A stretch of 64,000 bases of DNA from Methylobacter sp. (GCA_026399025.1 JAPLRU010000114.1:1-64000); one strand, 5' to 3'. Shown: positions 8,326 through 17,874, counted from the stretch's first letter. A program made the numbers and translations. The notes: generated by a model not told the origin, from the sequence alone.

Positions 8326-8953
8326 ACTTTTGCGCGAACAGGCAAAAAATCGAACCAAGCAGTGCGCTCACTTCATGGCCGACTGATTAAGGAACGCGCA
8401 TGAAATAACGTGAGTATTTGATTCTCCTCACCCCAACCCTCTCGGCAATTGCTCCTGCATCCATACAAGTCGTCCAGCAGGAGAGGGAGACAGCTGTAGG
8501 CCGGAAACGCCCACCCCGGCTATCGCCGGGCGGGCTTACTTGTGCCCTGTGGGTATTCGGGCCTACATCCCGTCTTGAACAGACTTGTGTATAAAGACCA
8601 GCGCCGGAGCGTGTGAACGATGTCGTTTTATCCGTTCCGGCTATTCTCTAAGAAAACTCCGCTTGACCCGTGTTTGTCAGTCAAATACTCGGTCACGAAC
8701 TCCCAGGTAAGCTGTTCAATACGGTTATCGCCGTGTTTAATATCAAACAGAGCCCTTGAAACCCGGCACCTTAGCCTACAACCGCTACGTCGCTTTCGGC
8801 CTAGTCGGTAGCCATGACGTCTAAATCATTACGAACATTTTATTGGGTGTTAGAATACGGTTAAAAGTGCGTGCGTTAAGTCGAATAGTTGTAATCTAAA
8901 AAAATGCACAAAACGAATACGTTAAAAAACATTTTCTATTTAAGAGGACACCT
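8326..8953. other. 628-bp intergenic region holding dispersed repeats
   Basis: No supported gene. 8399-8451 (GCATGAAATAAC.TGAG.ATT ... CCTCTCGGCAATTGC) recurs at about 20524-20567. 8495-8644 is a copy of the dispersed element described separately. The last ~100 bp are AT-rich and should hold the promoter of the UPF0182 gene; AAGAGGA lies 7 nt before its ATG. A 63-codon open frame at 8620-8811 begins inside the repeat and is not credible. Confidence 0.6.
8495..8644 (+). repeat. Dispersed ~150-bp element, copy A
   Basis: Begins TGTAGGCCGGAAACGCCCAC and contains GGCTA.CGCCGGGCGGGCTTA, GGCCTAC, TCTTGAACAG.CTTGTGTA, TAAAGAC.AGCGCCGGAGC and GAACGATGTCG. The same blocks in the same order occur, inverted, at 63297-63421; the right-hand half also occurs at 24891-24963. 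GTAGGCC...GGCCTAC gives an internal inverted pair. It is non-coding, consistent with a MITE/REP-like element. Confidence 0.8.
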
Positions 8954-11620
8954 ATGCGGAACCTGAAGCTTTTACCCGCGATCATTGGAGCGACATTCGG
9001 CATTGCGATCATCTTGTATGTCGCTTTCTATTTCATTTTTCTCGACCTGTTTGTCGACTTATGGTGGTATGAATCGTTAAAACTGGAAGCCTACTTCTGG
9101 CTAAGGCTGCTGTACAAATTCTTTCTTTCGGGCGGCGTCACGCTGGCGTTTTTTGCCATTTTCTTTTTCCATTTCTGGATTGCTTCGCGTTATCTGGGCT
9201 TAAACCCGCCGGATGAAGTGCTTAGCAATATCGATGAACGCCGCCGCTTTCAACGTTTCGCCGACACCTTCATGAGCGGCTCGGCAAAAATATACACGCC
9301 GATTTCATTGATACTGGCCATCTTTATCGCTATTCCTTTTTACAGTCAGTGGGAAACCACGCTGCTGTTTTTTTTCGGCAACGATTCCGGCATAAGCGAA
9401 CCGGTTTACGGTAAAGACGTCAGCTTTTACATGCTGTCCTACCCGACTTACATGCTGATTCAGCAGGAATTGCTGACTACCGCCTCGCTGATCTTCTGCA
9501 CGGTCGGTATTTTATATTGGTTGGAACATGTGTTTATACCCGACCAAAGCTCGGAATTCCCGTTGGGCGCTAAAGTTCATCTCACCGTGCTGATCGGCTT
9601 TGTGGTTGCCTTTGTGGTCTGGGGCTTCATGCTGGATCGTTTCACCTTGCTTTATACCGATAGGCACGAACCGATATTTTACGGGCCGGGTTTTACCGAA
9701 ATCCGTTATCAATTGCCGCTCATCTGGCTGGAAATTGTGACTTTCATCGCGGCGGCGGTAACGGCGGGGCTGTTTATTTTCTCGGAAAAGCATCGGGTAA
9801 AAGCGCCTTTTTTAATCGCGCTGACGCTCTTTCTTGGTGTCGCGGCTTTGCCGAAGGTGCAGTTTATTCCTGATTTAATTCAAAGATTTATCGTTAGCCC
9901 GAATCCGGTCAAGACCAATAAGCCGTTTATGCAGCACAATATCGATGCAACGCAAGATGCTTATGATTTGAAAAACATCAAAACCGTGGATATGACGATC
10001 AAGCTGGATGCGGCCAAGGATATTGAAACCTGGAGTACGCAAAAACATTTCGAGAATATTCCGGTGTGGGACAGGGAATTTATCATCGACAGTTATAAGC
10101 AATTGCAGGAAATAAGGCCTTATTACAAAATCCTGTCCGTCGACGAAGACCGCTATTTTGTGCTAGACCATATCCGCCAAGTGAATGTGGCGGCCAGGGA
10201 AGTCAATATCTCCAAATTGCCGCCGGAAGCGCAAAACTGGGAAAATACCCATTTACGCTATACCCATGGTTACGGTGCGCTGGTCACTCCGGCCGCGCAA
10301 GATGCCGGCAATCCGTTGGTATGGTATCTACGCGACTTAAACATGCATTCCGATGTCGGCTTCAACGTTAAGCATCCGGATATTTATTACGGCCAGGAAA
10401 AATTCGATTACGCCATTGTGCCCAATAAACTTGACATCGAAGGCATTGCCGGTTCCGCTGAATCCGGCATAGATCAGGTTTACCATGGCGAAGGCGGCGT
10501 TCCGATTCCGTCTTTATTCAGAAAAGCCTTGTTTGCTTTTTACTTTAAAGACGAAAAGATATTCTTTTCAACCAATATATCGACGCAAAGTAAAGTCAAA
10601 ATCCGCAGGAATATCACCGAGCGTATTAATAAATTAACGCCCTTCCTGCATCTGGATAAAGACCCGTATTTGGTTATAACTCAAGATCGGTTTTATTGGA
10701 TACAAGACGCCTATACCTTATCTAACAAATATCCGGTATCCAAACCGGCAGGCGATGATTTTCTGGAAGGCCACAACGATTTCAACTACATCCGCAACTC
10801 AGTCAAGATTGTGGTCGATGCGTTTGACGGCGATGTCGATTTTTATATTGCAAATCCATCGGATGCGATTATTCAAGCCTACCATAGCGCGTATCCCGGA
10901 TTGTTTAAAAATCTGGAGGAAATGCCCCTAGAAATAAAGCAACACCTACGCTATCCCCGCGATCTTTATTACCTGCAAATGAAGGTGTACGCCAAATATC
11001 ATCAGCAAAGCCCCGAGCTATTCTACGAACAGGCCGAAACTTGGGCGCAAGCCAATGTCCGAGGCCAACCGGTATTGCCTTATTATCAAACCATGGATTT
11101 CGGCAACTGTAACGATACCGAGGAATTTGTGCTGATTAATCCGATGACTCCGGTCAATCGAGGCAATCTGAGCATGATAGGCGTGGCCGGGTCTTTGGAC
11201 AAAGCCGGTTGCGGCATCGATTACAAACCCGGCATTACCGTGTACAAGTTCGGTAAGGATGTTCAGGTTAACGGACCGGCGCAGGTTGAAGCCTTGATTA
11301 ACCAAGACCCTGAAATATCCGCGCAATTTACGCTGTGGGGCCAATACGGTTCGGTAGTTGAAATGGGCCGCATGATTATTCTGCCGATGGGCAATACCGT
11401 TCTGTATGTACAACCTATTTATCTGGCCTCGGCTAAAAACAAGATACCCGAATTAACGCGGGTGATTGTTTCTATCGGCAATGAGGTGGTTATGGATAAA
11501 ACGCTCTGGTCGGCTTTTAATCGCTTAAAGCAAGTTTATCTTAAAAGTGCCGCTGAAAGTAATGGGACGGAAACGCCTAAAGCCATCATTCAGCCGGAGA
11601 AAAGCAAAGAATCGAAGTAA
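8954..11620 (+). CDS. UPF0182 family large membrane protein
   Basis: 888 residues, the family's usual size. The N-terminal ~310 residues contain about seven hydrophobic helices (e.g. LLPAIIGATFGIAIILYVAF, 6-25); the remainder is a large soluble domain with UPF0182 hallmarks such as WENTHLRYTHGYGALVTPA (~430-448) and HPDIYYGQ. Topology suggests a membrane-anchored protein with a big extracytoplasmic domain; its function is unknown. The ATG is preceded by AGAGGA. It stands alone, convergent with purM, sharing the bidirectional hairpin at 11630-11659. The family is best known from actinobacteria and cyanobacteria, so presence here is a modest curiosity. Confidence 0.9.
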   Translation: MRNLKLLPAIIGATFGIAIILYVAFYFIFLDLFVDLWWYESLKLEAYFWLRLLYKFFLSGGVTLAFFAIFFFHFWIASRYLGLNPPDEVLSNIDERRRFQRFADTFMSGSAKIYTPISLILAIFIAIPFYSQWETTLLFFFGNDSGISEPVYGKDVSFYMLSYPTYMLIQQELLTTASLIFCTVGILYWLEHVFIPDQSSEFPLGAKVHLTVLIGFVVAFVVWGFMLDRFTLLYTDRHEPIFYGPGFTEIRYQLPLIWLEIVTFIAAAVTAGLFIFSEKHRVKAPFLIALTLFLGVAALPKVQFIPDLIQRFIVSPNPVKTNKPFMQHNIDATQDAYDLKNIKTVDMTIKLDAAKDIETWSTQKHFENIPVWDREFIIDSYKQLQEIRPYYKILSVDEDRYFVLDHIRQVNVAAREVNISKLPPEAQNWENTHLRYTHGYGALVTPAAQDAGNPLVWYLRDLNMHSDVGFNVKHPDIYYGQEKFDYAIVPNKLDIEGIAGSAESGIDQVYHGEGGVPIPSLFRKALFAFYFKDEKIFFSTNISTQSKVKIRRNITERINKLTPFLHLDKDPYLVITQDRFYWIQDAYTLSNKYPVSKPAGDDFLEGHNDFNYIRNSVKIVVDAFDGDVDFYIANPSDAIIQAYHSAYPGLFKNLEEMPLEIKQHLRYPRDLYYLQMKVYAKYHQQSPELFYEQAETWAQANVRGQPVLPYYQTMDFGNCNDTEEFVLINPMTPVNRGNLSMIGVAGSLDKAGCGIDYKPGITVYKFGKDVQVNGPAQVEALINQDPEISAQFTLWGQYGSVVEMGRMIILPMGNTVLYVQPIYLASAKNKIPELTRVIVSIGNEVVMDKTLWSAFNRLKQVYLKSAAESNGTETPKAIIQPEKSKESK

Positions 11621-11629
11621 TTATCAGAA

Positions 11630-11659
11630 ATGGCCGACGGGTTATGCTGCGTCGGCCAT
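11630..11659. terminator. Bidirectional terminator between UPF0182 gene and purM
   Basis: ATGGCCGACG (11630-11639) pairs with CGTCGGCCAT (11650-11659) around a 10-nt loop, followed by TTTT. It sits between two convergent genes. Confidence 0.8.
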
Positions 11660-11719
11660 TTTAAGCGGTCATCCGACTAAGGCGTTCTACACAAGCCAAA
11701 CGCCAAAAAGAAGAGGTGA

Positions 11720-12763
11720 TTATAAATAGTTAACTTCCGGCTTGCCTTCAGACGCCACCAGTTCGCCGATCACAAAAGCCGTTTCGCCCAGTCGGCTAAG
11801 CGTTTCAAGCGTTACCTGTTCATCTTCGGGAGCAACGCACACGATCATGCCGATGCCGCAATTAAAAGTAGTCAGCATATCCGGCAACGAGACCTTGCCC
11901 TTTTCCTGCAACCACTGAAAAATTTCCGGAAACTCCCAAGCAGCCAAATCGATGGCGGCGCTGGTGCCTGCCGGAAGCACTCGCGGCAGATTCTCGGTTA
12001 AACCGCCGCCGGTAATATGAGCCAGCGCATGTACCGGCACTTGATCCAGCAACGCCAATAAGGACTTAACGTAGATCCGAGTCGGTTCCAGTAAAGCCGC
12101 GCCCAAAGTTTTGCCGTTAAATGAATCGCTCAGCGCTGACTGACTGTGGCTGATGATTTTCCGGATGAGTGAATAGCCGTTGGAATGCGGGCCGGATGAA
12201 GCAATGCCGATCAGCTTGTCGCCGACTTTAACTTTGCTGCCGTCAAGCACTTTGCTTTTTTCCACGATGCCGACGCAAAAGCCGGCCAGATCATACTCGC
12301 CGTCCGCATACATGCCCGGCATTTCGGCGGTTTCGCCGCCGACCAGCGCCGCGCCGGCCAATTCGCAGCCTTTACCGATGCCGTCGATGACCGCAGCGGC
12401 GGTATCGATATCCAGCTTGCCGGTCGCAAAATAGTCGAGGAAAAACAGCGGTTCCGCGCCTTGAACAATAATATCGTTAACGCACATCGCGACCAGATCG
12501 ATGCCGATGGTGTCATGAATAGCCAGCTCATTAGCCAGTTTTAACTTGGTGCCGACGCCATCGGTACCGGAAACCAGAATCGGCTCCCGGTAGCGGTCCA
12601 GCGGCAGTTCAAACATCGAACCGAAACCGCCCAAACCGGCTATCACGCCCGCTGTCCGGGTTCTGGCCGCAATCGGCTTGATACGTTCGACCAATGCGTT
12701 ACCGGCTTCGATGTCAACGCCGGCGCTTTTATAATTCAAGCCTTCTTGATTTTGTTCGCTCAA
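11720..12763 (-). CDS. purM: Phosphoribosylformylglycinamidine cyclo-ligase (AIR synthetase)
   Basis: 347 residues, full length. Family motifs are intact: [17 protein letters not shown] (~45-61), [13 protein letters not shown] (~65-77), [10 protein letters not shown] (~91-100), [11 protein letters not shown] (~142-152) and [11 protein letters not shown] (~190-200). It converts FGAM to AIR with ATP, the fifth step of purine synthesis. It is transcribed alone here; purD lies ~51 kb away at the other end of the window, so the pathway is not clustered. Confidence 0.96.
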   Translation of the reverse strand: MSEQNQEGLNYKSAGVDIEAGNALVERIKPIAARTRTAGVIAGLGGFGSMFELPLDRYREPILVSGTDGVGTKLKLANELAIHDTIGIDLVAMCVNDIIVQGAEPLFFLDYFATGKLDIDTAAAVIDGIGKGCELAGAALVGGETAEMPGMYADGEYDLAGFCVGIVEKSKVLDGSKVKVGDKLIGIASSGPHSNGYSLIRKIISHSQSALSDSFNGKTLGAALLEPTRIYVKSLLALLDQVPVHALAHITGGGLTENLPRVLPAGTSAAIDLAAWEFPEIFQWLQEKGKVSLPDMLTTFNCGIGMIVCVAPEDEQVTLETLSRLGETAFVIGELVASEGKPEVNYL

Positions 12764-12991
12764 TGTGGTGTTCTCTTGCTAAAATTTAAACTTCCGATAT
12801 TGTACAAGACCTCATCGATTTTGTCTGAGGGATATGAATGGGCTAGTTGGATTTAGCTATCGGGTGTTACCGTAGCGTTTACGCGAATGTTGCGGCAAGT
12901 TAAAAAAATAATTAACGTCGTTCCCTGTTCAATGACAGTGGATCAACCGAAACCGCCTAGGGCAACGCAAAGTCTTTTTTGAGGAGTGGAT

Positions 12992-13384
12992 ATGAAAGTT
13001 ACAAAAATGTTATTTATTGTCGCGGTATTGTTTACCGGCACAGCAATGGCTTATGAGTCCGGTAAGGTCGATGAAATTTGCAAAAAGCCGCAATTTAGAG
13101 ACCTCAGCCTTCCCGTCTATCAAGAGCCCGAAAAAATCGAGGTTCCGCCTGAATCAACACTGTCCTTTCTCATCTCGCCTTGGGCCAAGGCCGACACTAT
13201 TAAGTTGACCGCTAAAAACCAAGATCTTGAGTATAGCATTGAGAGCAACAGCAGCTTTCACCGGGTCAAGGCTAAGTTGCCTGCAACTTTCAACGGTCAA
13301 TTTGTCAGGATTAATGTCAGCGCCAAAGCGGAATTAGGCTGTTCCGATAAGAACGGCTGGTTGATTAAGGTGGCTGATAAATAA
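12992..13384 (+). CDS. Small secreted protein of unknown function
   Basis: ATG 12992 is preferred over GTG 12986 because GAGGAG lies 6 nt upstream. 130 residues: a clear signal peptide MKVTKMLFIVAVLFTGTAMA ends in AMA, with cleavage before YESGK. The mature ~110 residues are hydrophilic with two cysteines (EICKKP and ELGCSD) that could form a disulphide, and predicted beta-rich segments (IEVPPESTLSFLIS; TIKLTAKNQDLEYSIES; GQFVRINVSAKAEL). This looks like a small periplasmic beta-sandwich protein. No family recognised. It stands alone between purM (divergent) and guaD (convergent). Confidence 0.75.
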   Translation: MKVTKMLFIVAVLFTGTAMAYESGKVDEICKKPQFRDLSLPVYQEPEKIEVPPESTLSFLISPWAKADTIKLTAKNQDLEYSIESNSSFHRVKAKLPATFNGQFVRINVSAKAELGCSDKNGWLIKVADK

Positions 13385-13479
13385 GATAGATGAAAGGCTA
13401 AAGGCTAAAGGCTAAAGGCAAAGAACGACCATGGACGCTGAAGCTTAGTTTTTTTCGTCTTTTGTCCTTAGCCTGTTTT

Positions 13480-13947
13480 TTAATAAAGCACTTTGTCGCT
13501 CTTTTCAGCCCAGATATCGAAAGGCTCCAATGCATTGGGCAGGTTTAAATGCAACATGGCGATGCGGCGCTGATGCGGCAATACCGAAATCTCATCGTAA
13601 ATAAAGCTGTCGTCAAAATTGGCGGCAGCCGCATCATGCCGACTACAGGCAAAATAGACTTTCGCCAGCCGCGCCCAGTAAATCGCGCCCAAACACATCG
13701 GACAAGGCTCGCAGCTGGAATAGAGGATACAGCCCGACAACTGGAAATCGTTCAACGCTTTACACGCCAAACGAATCGCCATCACTTCGGCATGAGCGGT
13801 AGGGTCGATGTTAGTCGTCACCTGATTGCCGCATGCCGCAATCACCCGCTTATCTTTTACGATAATCGCCCCGTAAGGGCCGCCTTGTCCTGACTTGGCA
13901 TTTTCCACTGCCAGGTCAATGGCTTGCTGCAAGAATTGCCTATCCAT
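13480..13947 (-). CDS. guaD: Guanine deaminase (CDA-fold, GuaD-like)
   Basis: 155 residues. The zinc motifs of the cytidine-deaminase fold are intact: HAEVMAIRLACKAL (~52-65) and SCEPCPMCLGAIYWARL (~77-93). The wording NVTT..DPTAHAEV, CILYSSCEPCPMCLGAIYWA and FDDSFIYDEIS matches the GuaD-type small guanine deaminase, with the domain-swapped C-terminal segment, more than tRNA adenosine deaminase TadA. Reaction: guanine to xanthine and ammonia. The ATG directly abuts the metA stop; it is the last gene of the four-gene minus operon DUF6763-ATPase-metA-guaD. No xanthine-degradation genes accompany it. Confidence 0.85.
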   Translation of the reverse strand: MDRQFLQQAIDLAVENAKSGQGGPYGAIIVKDKRVIAACGNQVTTNIDPTAHAEVMAIRLACKALNDFQLSGCILYSSCEPCPMCLGAIYWARLAKVYFACSRHDAAAANFDDSFIYDEISVLPHQRRIAMLHLNLPNALEPFDIWAEKSDKVLY

Positions 13948-15012
13948 CTATAAGCCCAGCGGATTATTGGGGTCGACGCCATCCATAAAAGGCCGGCCTC
14001 GTTCCTGATGGGTCAGTTGATAGATCTTGCCCAGCCAGTTGTTGAACACCGCTTTGGCGGTGTCGCCCCAGGTGTTGTCGATATGCTCCAGAATCTCTCT
14101 TTCCGGAAACTCCGTCAGCCTTTGCCTGTTCTCTTTGGCTGATAAGACCAGCTGCTGATAACTCACCAGAATTTGCTTAACGGCATCATTGAAATAGTTT
14201 TCGGGAAACGGCGGATAATCGTCTATTTCGCCGCGATAAAAACGCAGTACTTCGCGTTTGTACTCTTTCAACAGGCTGATGTCGTCATACTCCGGATGGC
14301 CCTGAAAAAACACAATGCGAAAACCGTCCGGACTGACCGCAAGATGCACTCCGGCTTGTTGGCTGATCGCCAGGATTTTGAGGCCGTGCCGTTCCATATC
14401 GCTTTGGAATATTTCATTAAACCGGGAATGAGGCACATCGAAACGGGTGTTGATTTCCGCCACTAACGGATGAGTACGGTCGGTTAACTTATGCGAAAAC
14501 ACCCCCCAGCGTTTGGCCGGCAAGCGGGTGCGCTCAATGTTATAGCAATATTGAATCAGCGCATGCGTGGCAAGACACGAACACAATATCGAGGTGACAT
14601 TTTCCTTGGCCCAGAAAAAAACCTCGGTCAACGGTTGCCAAAAATCTTCTTCAGGCAAACGGGAGCGCGTGACATTAGCGCCGCTGATAATCAGAGCGTC
14701 CAAGCCATCCCGTTTGATTTTGTCAAAGGGTTCGTAGTATTTGGCAATATGAGCTTGCGCTTCCGGGCTTCTTTTTAGCCCGTCAATGGTAAAAGGATGC
14801 ACATGAAATTGAACAATTTGATTACACGCCCCGACCAACCGAAAAAACTGTCTTTCCGTCGCTTCCAGAGCCGCGTCGGGCATCATATTGAGCAGACCGA
14901 TATGCATTTCCCGAATGTCCTGATTATGAGCGCGATCGGGATCCAATATTTCCTCGCCTTCTTCACGAAGGCGCTGAAAGGTCGGTAAATCAGTATGAGC
15001 AACTAAAGGCAT
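13948..15012 (-). CDS. metA: Homoserine O-acyltransferase MetA (succinyltransferase type)
   Basis: 354 residues. MetA-family signatures: IGLLNMMPDAALEATERQFFRL (~38-59), the nucleophile region in SILCSCLATHALIQ (cysteine ~residue 145), WGVFSHKL, and the glutamate/histidine region PHSRFNEI...FFQGHPEYD (~235). It acylates homoserine at the first step of methionine synthesis; succinyl versus acetyl donor cannot be settled by eye, though family tradition in Gammaproteobacteria is succinyl-CoA. Relative to E. coli (309 residues) it has an extended C terminus. It lies in an operon 18 bp after the P-loop ATPase gene and directly before guaD. Confidence 0.9.
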   Translation of the reverse strand: MPLVAHTDLPTFQRLREEGEEILDPDRAHNQDIREMHIGLLNMMPDAALEATERQFFRLVGACNQIVQFHVHPFTIDGLKRSPEAQAHIAKYYEPFDKIKRDGLDALIISGANVTRSRLPEEDFWQPLTEVFFWAKENVTSILCSCLATHALIQYCYNIERTRLPAKRWGVFSHKLTDRTHPLVAEINTRFDVPHSRFNEIFQSDMERHGLKILAISQQAGVHLAVSPDGFRIVFFQGHPEYDDISLLKEYKREVLRFYRGEIDDYPPFPENYFNDAVKQILVSYQQLVLSAKENRQRLTEFPEREILEHIDNTWGDTAKAVFNNWLGKIYQLTHQERGRPFMDGVDPNNPLGL

Positions 15013-15030
15013 AATCGGACTCCATTCATA

Positions 15031-15876
15031 TCATGGCCGGGAAGCCAGCGCATCGGCGATCAGCCGGATAAAGTCAGCCTCGCCTTTAACGGCGGCGGCA
15101 TCATTCGCATCGATAGTATAACCGTATTGATCCGCGATGGCTTGATAGCGGGGCAGCCGGGACTTGAACAACTCCGGGAATACCCAGGACACAAAATCAT
15201 CCGGCTCGATAACGTCAGCCGCGGCATAGTGCTTAAATTGCATGAATTCGGCCAGTTTTTCATCGAGAAACGCTTCCCGATAATAAAGCGGTTTAGGGTC
15301 TGATTTAGCGCGCTGGATAATGGTTTGCTCCAACTCCGGCGGAATTTTGATGTAAATAATCAGCGTGTTCTGCGCCAGCGTTTCCAGCACCTCGGGACTG
15401 TCCAGCTCGCAAACGCTGCCGCCCGCATCATTGACAAAATGCTTATAGCCGTAAATATCAACCGCTTTATCGATAAAATCCGGCACATCGTTCATCGCGG
15501 CAATCTCAGCCTGATGATGCAGCTTTTGCCGACGTTTGAACTCCTGTAAAGACAGCCCGCCTAATTCAGGATTGCCGAGTTTGCCGAGAAAGCTGGAAAC
15601 CGGCGCCAGATTATCCACGGTGATTTTATTGCTGATATGGATCGAGTCGGACAGCAGCAACTCGCGCAAAAACGGCACCCGCATGGCTTGGCGTTTAATA
15701 TTATCCAGGATAGGCTCTTCCAGATATTTTGTGCCTATCCGGTAATCGCCCGAATAATGAAACCATTTGGCTTTCGGCAACTTGTTGGCCAGCGTGGTTT
15801 TGCCCGCACCGGACATGGCCAGCAAGGTGATGCGTTTGGTCTTCCAGTCCAGGAATTCCTGGGGACTCATTTTCAT
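15031..15876 (-). CDS. P-loop ATPase/kinase-like protein
   Basis: 281 residues from the ATG at 15876, chosen because AGGAAA precedes it and the upstream frame overlaps the DUF6763 gene. A Walker A motif LLAMSGAGKTTLANKLP lies at ~19-35. The rest (WFHYSGDYRIGTKYLEEPI; FVNDAGGSVCELDSPEVLETL; TLIIYIKIPPEL) suggests a nucleotide-kinase-like fold that senses or modifies a small molecule or protein; Asp/Glu-rich segments follow each predicted strand. I do not recognise a characterised homologue; it resembles conserved ATPases encoded near metA in related bacteria. It is separated from DUF6763 by 16 bp and from metA by 18 bp, so it is operonic. Confidence 0.75.
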   Translation of the reverse strand: MKMSPQEFLDWKTKRITLLAMSGAGKTTLANKLPKAKWFHYSGDYRIGTKYLEEPILDNIKRQAMRVPFLRELLLSDSIHISNKITVDNLAPVSSFLGKLGNPELGGLSLQEFKRRQKLHHQAEIAAMNDVPDFIDKAVDIYGYKHFVNDAGGSVCELDSPEVLETLAQNTLIIYIKIPPELEQTIIQRAKSDPKPLYYREAFLDEKLAEFMQFKHYAAADVIEPDDFVSWVFPELFKSRLPRYQAIADQYGYTIDANDAAAVKGEADFIRLIADALASRP

Positions 15877-15892
15877 GGGATGGTTTCCTAAA

Positions 15893-16192
15893 TTAATCCA
15901 GGTAATCTTCGATATCCATATCTTCAGGATTGGGTCTATGCTCATCGGGGTCGCTATAGCCCAGATCATCGGTTTCCAGATCGTCGAAAGGCGCGCTCCA
16001 GTCTTCAGGGTCTTCGATATAATCGAAAGTCGAGTTATACCAGCTGTCATTGTCGTACTCGCCAATATCGCCGTTAAGATATTGAACCTCAATGGAATCA
16101 TCGGTATCTTCAACCGCGATAACTTTAAATTTCAGGTTGTTTTCCACGTCCTTGTACCAACTGCCGATAATGGGGTCTGCTATGGTTGTCAT
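15893..16192 (-). CDS. DUF6763 family acidic protein
   Basis: 99 residues, very acidic. It begins MTTIADPIIGSWYKDVENNL and has the pattern IEVQYLNGDIGEYDNDSWY then EDWSAPFDD and DDLGYSDPDEHRP, which I recall as the DUF6763 family of Gammaproteobacteria. No catalytic motif is visible and the function is unknown. It is first gene of the minus-strand operon leading into the ATPase, metA and guaD, so the operon promoter must lie in 16193-16563. Confidence 0.8.
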   Translation of the reverse strand: MTTIADPIIGSWYKDVENNLKFKVIAVEDTDDSIEVQYLNGDIGEYDNDSWYNSTFDYIEDPEDWSAPFDDLETDDLGYSDPDEHRPNPEDMDIEDYLD

Positions 16193-16563
16193 GATTTTTC
16201 CTCAATGCTTCGCTTGAATAGGTCGATACAGAATATCTAAAGGTCAGTGATATTACTCATAATGTTAAAGAAAATACAAAAGTATTTTGTCGGGGACGGA
16301 ATGAATTTAATCTGCGGGTTTTATCTTGATGTCTGTGTTAAAGCCTGTTACAGGATGCCGATTAGTCTCATCCGTGTGCCCTATTTATAAAGGAAGCGCC
16401 GGTTTGTTGCAAGAGTTGGGTAGGCTTATAGGCAAAAACGAGGCGGTCAATTAATTCGGCTAAATACTCTTTCCGCACGGACAGGAAACGATCCGGTCAT
16501 TTCACTGCATTCTCAGTCGTTTTGGGAAAACGATAGGGTGTTGACATGATCGAGCATTGATTT
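16193..16563. other. 371-bp divergent intergenic region
   Basis: Separates the DUF6763 operon (minus) from the peptide-modification locus (plus). No gene is visible. A consensus TTGACA occurs at 16541-16546 but no matching -10 is spaced from it. The part nearest DUF6763 is AT-rich (ATAATGTTAAAGAAAATAC) and may carry its promoter. Confidence 0.4.
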
Positions 16564-16586
16564 ATGCGGCAAACTCCAGATAAAGA

Positions 16587-16592
16587 TATAAT
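16587..16592 (+). promoter_or_regulatory. Candidate -10 element (TATAAT) of the PqqD-HprK operon
   Basis: A perfect TATAAT in AGATATAATTTATCC. The -35 hexamer at 17 bp spacing is poor, so confidence is low. If used, transcription would begin near 16599, after the ATG at 16564, supporting ATG 16645 as the true start. Confidence 0.35.
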
Positions 16593-16644
16593 TTATCCGC
16601 CCGGCAATTCTTGCGCTTTTCAGTTTGATAACGTTTTTATCCCG

Positions 16645-17874
16645 ATGTCCGAAAATATTCAACGCCCCCGCTTCTGTGTACGCCTGTTTCAAGATCATCT
16701 TGTGGTTAATGATATTTTACGGCAAGAACTGCACGTCCTTAATCCCACGGCATCGGTGCTTTGGGTTTTATTGGAGGAGAACTATTATGATGCGGAGAGC
16801 CTGTCTACAACATTAACTCAGCTGGTTGGTAATGCCGATGCGGCTGTTGTCGATGATGATGTCCGGGCCACTTTACTGGCATGGTCTTCATTGGGCTGGC
16901 TGGACATAGAAAACAGCTGTTATCGTCTCGACCGCCGCGTGTGCGAGCCGGGCGACCCGTTCGGCGGTCGGGCAACCCGGCATCCGCCTGCAACTCGCTT
17001 GCCTGATTATGAAATCATCGGCGACCTGCATTTGTCGCTCAACCAAAATTCATGTCGGGTCATTCTCAGTCATCATGGGCAACCTGGTTTTTCCGATGCT
17101 CTTTTTCGTCTTCAGGCTTTGTTGGCGGGGCTTGCTACGGAGTCGGATACGGATTCTAATTTTGTTTTACGCTTAGTCGATGCGGGCGATCGATTTTGGA
17201 TTGACCGTCCCGATGCGGTGTTATCAACAGATGACGAAAGTTTTGCTTTGGCAAGCGTAGTCACCGGTATTTTCAATTGCGCCTATGCCGAGGACGGCTT
17301 GTTCGCCACGCTCCATGCCGCCGCGGTATCTAAACCGGGAGGGACCTTGTTGCTGCCCGGCGCTTCCGGTCATGGTAAGAGTACGCTCACGGCTTATTTA
17401 GCCGCTCATGGCTGGAATTATTTGGGCGACGATATTGTTGCTCTCGGGCAAAAATCGTCTGAAGACGAGATTACTTTATTACCGTTTCCAACGGCGCTGG
17501 GGCTTAAGCCGGCGAGTTGGCCGATCATGCAAGCTTTCTATCCCGAGCTTGAGAACTTGCCGGTCATACCTTATGCGGACAAACAGGCACGCTTTATACC
17601 GTTGCCGCGAGCTAGTCTTGCAGAGCCTTCGCAACCTTGTATCCGGGCTGTTATTTTTCCAAGTTATACCGTTGGCCAAGCCACTTTATTGGAAGCGATA
17701 GAGCCGATTCAAGCACTTTGCCTTTTGGTGGAGTCAGGGCTGACAACGGGCAGCTCAATAGAATCGAAACGGATAGACACTTTACTGGAATTACTTGAAC
17801 GGACGCCCTGTTATCGCATCGCCTATTCAAACCTTTCCGAAGTCGAACAAACTTTTCAAACCTTGCTCTCATGA
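16645..17874 (+). CDS. PqqD-like / HprK-related kinase fusion (peptide-modification kinase)
   Basis: 409 residues from ATG 16645; ATG 16564 would add 27 residues. I prefer 16645 because PqqD-type domains begin at a matching point and TATAAT lies between the two ATGs; neither has a good ribosome site. Residues ~1-100 look like PqqD, a peptide-chaperone fold (RFCVRLFQDHLVVND, then LHVLNPTASVLWVLLEE). Residues ~125-405 look like an HPr-kinase/phosphorylase-related domain: LHAAAV (~223-228), P-loop GASGHGKST (239-247) and LGDD (~260-263). HprK homologues in peptide-modifying clusters (e.g. lasso peptides) phosphorylate serine of a precursor. Here PqqD and kinase are in one chain. The stop overlaps the next ATG (ATGA). 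No HPr or PTS gene is nearby, arguing against carbon-control HprK. Confidence 0.85.
   Translation: MSENIQRPRFCVRLFQDHLVVNDILRQELHVLNPTASVLWVLLEENYYDAESLSTTLTQLVGNADAAVVDDDVRATLLAWSSLGWLDIENSCYRLDRRVCEPGDPFGGRATRHPPATRLPDYEIIGDLHLSLNQNSCRVILSHHGQPGFSDALFRLQALLAGLATESDTDSNFVLRLVDAGDRFWIDRPDAVLSTDDESFALASVVTGIFNCAYAEDGLFATLHAAAVSKPGGTLLLPGASGHGKSTLTAYLAAHGWNYLGDDIVALGQKSSEDEITLLPFPTALGLKPASWPIMQAFYPELENLPVIPYADKQARFIPLPRASLAEPSQPCIRAVIFPSYTVGQATLLEAIEPIQALCLLVESGLTTGSSIESKRIDTLLELLERTPCYRIAYSNLSEVEQTFQTLLS

Noticed and set aside
8620..8811. 63-codon open frame
   Set aside because: It begins within a dispersed repeat and has no start-site support.
15877..16113. N-terminal 79-residue extension of the P-loop ATPase
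   Set aside because: It overlaps the DUF6763 gene in another frame and precedes the AGGAAA-ATG start at 15876; it shows no conserved protein pattern.
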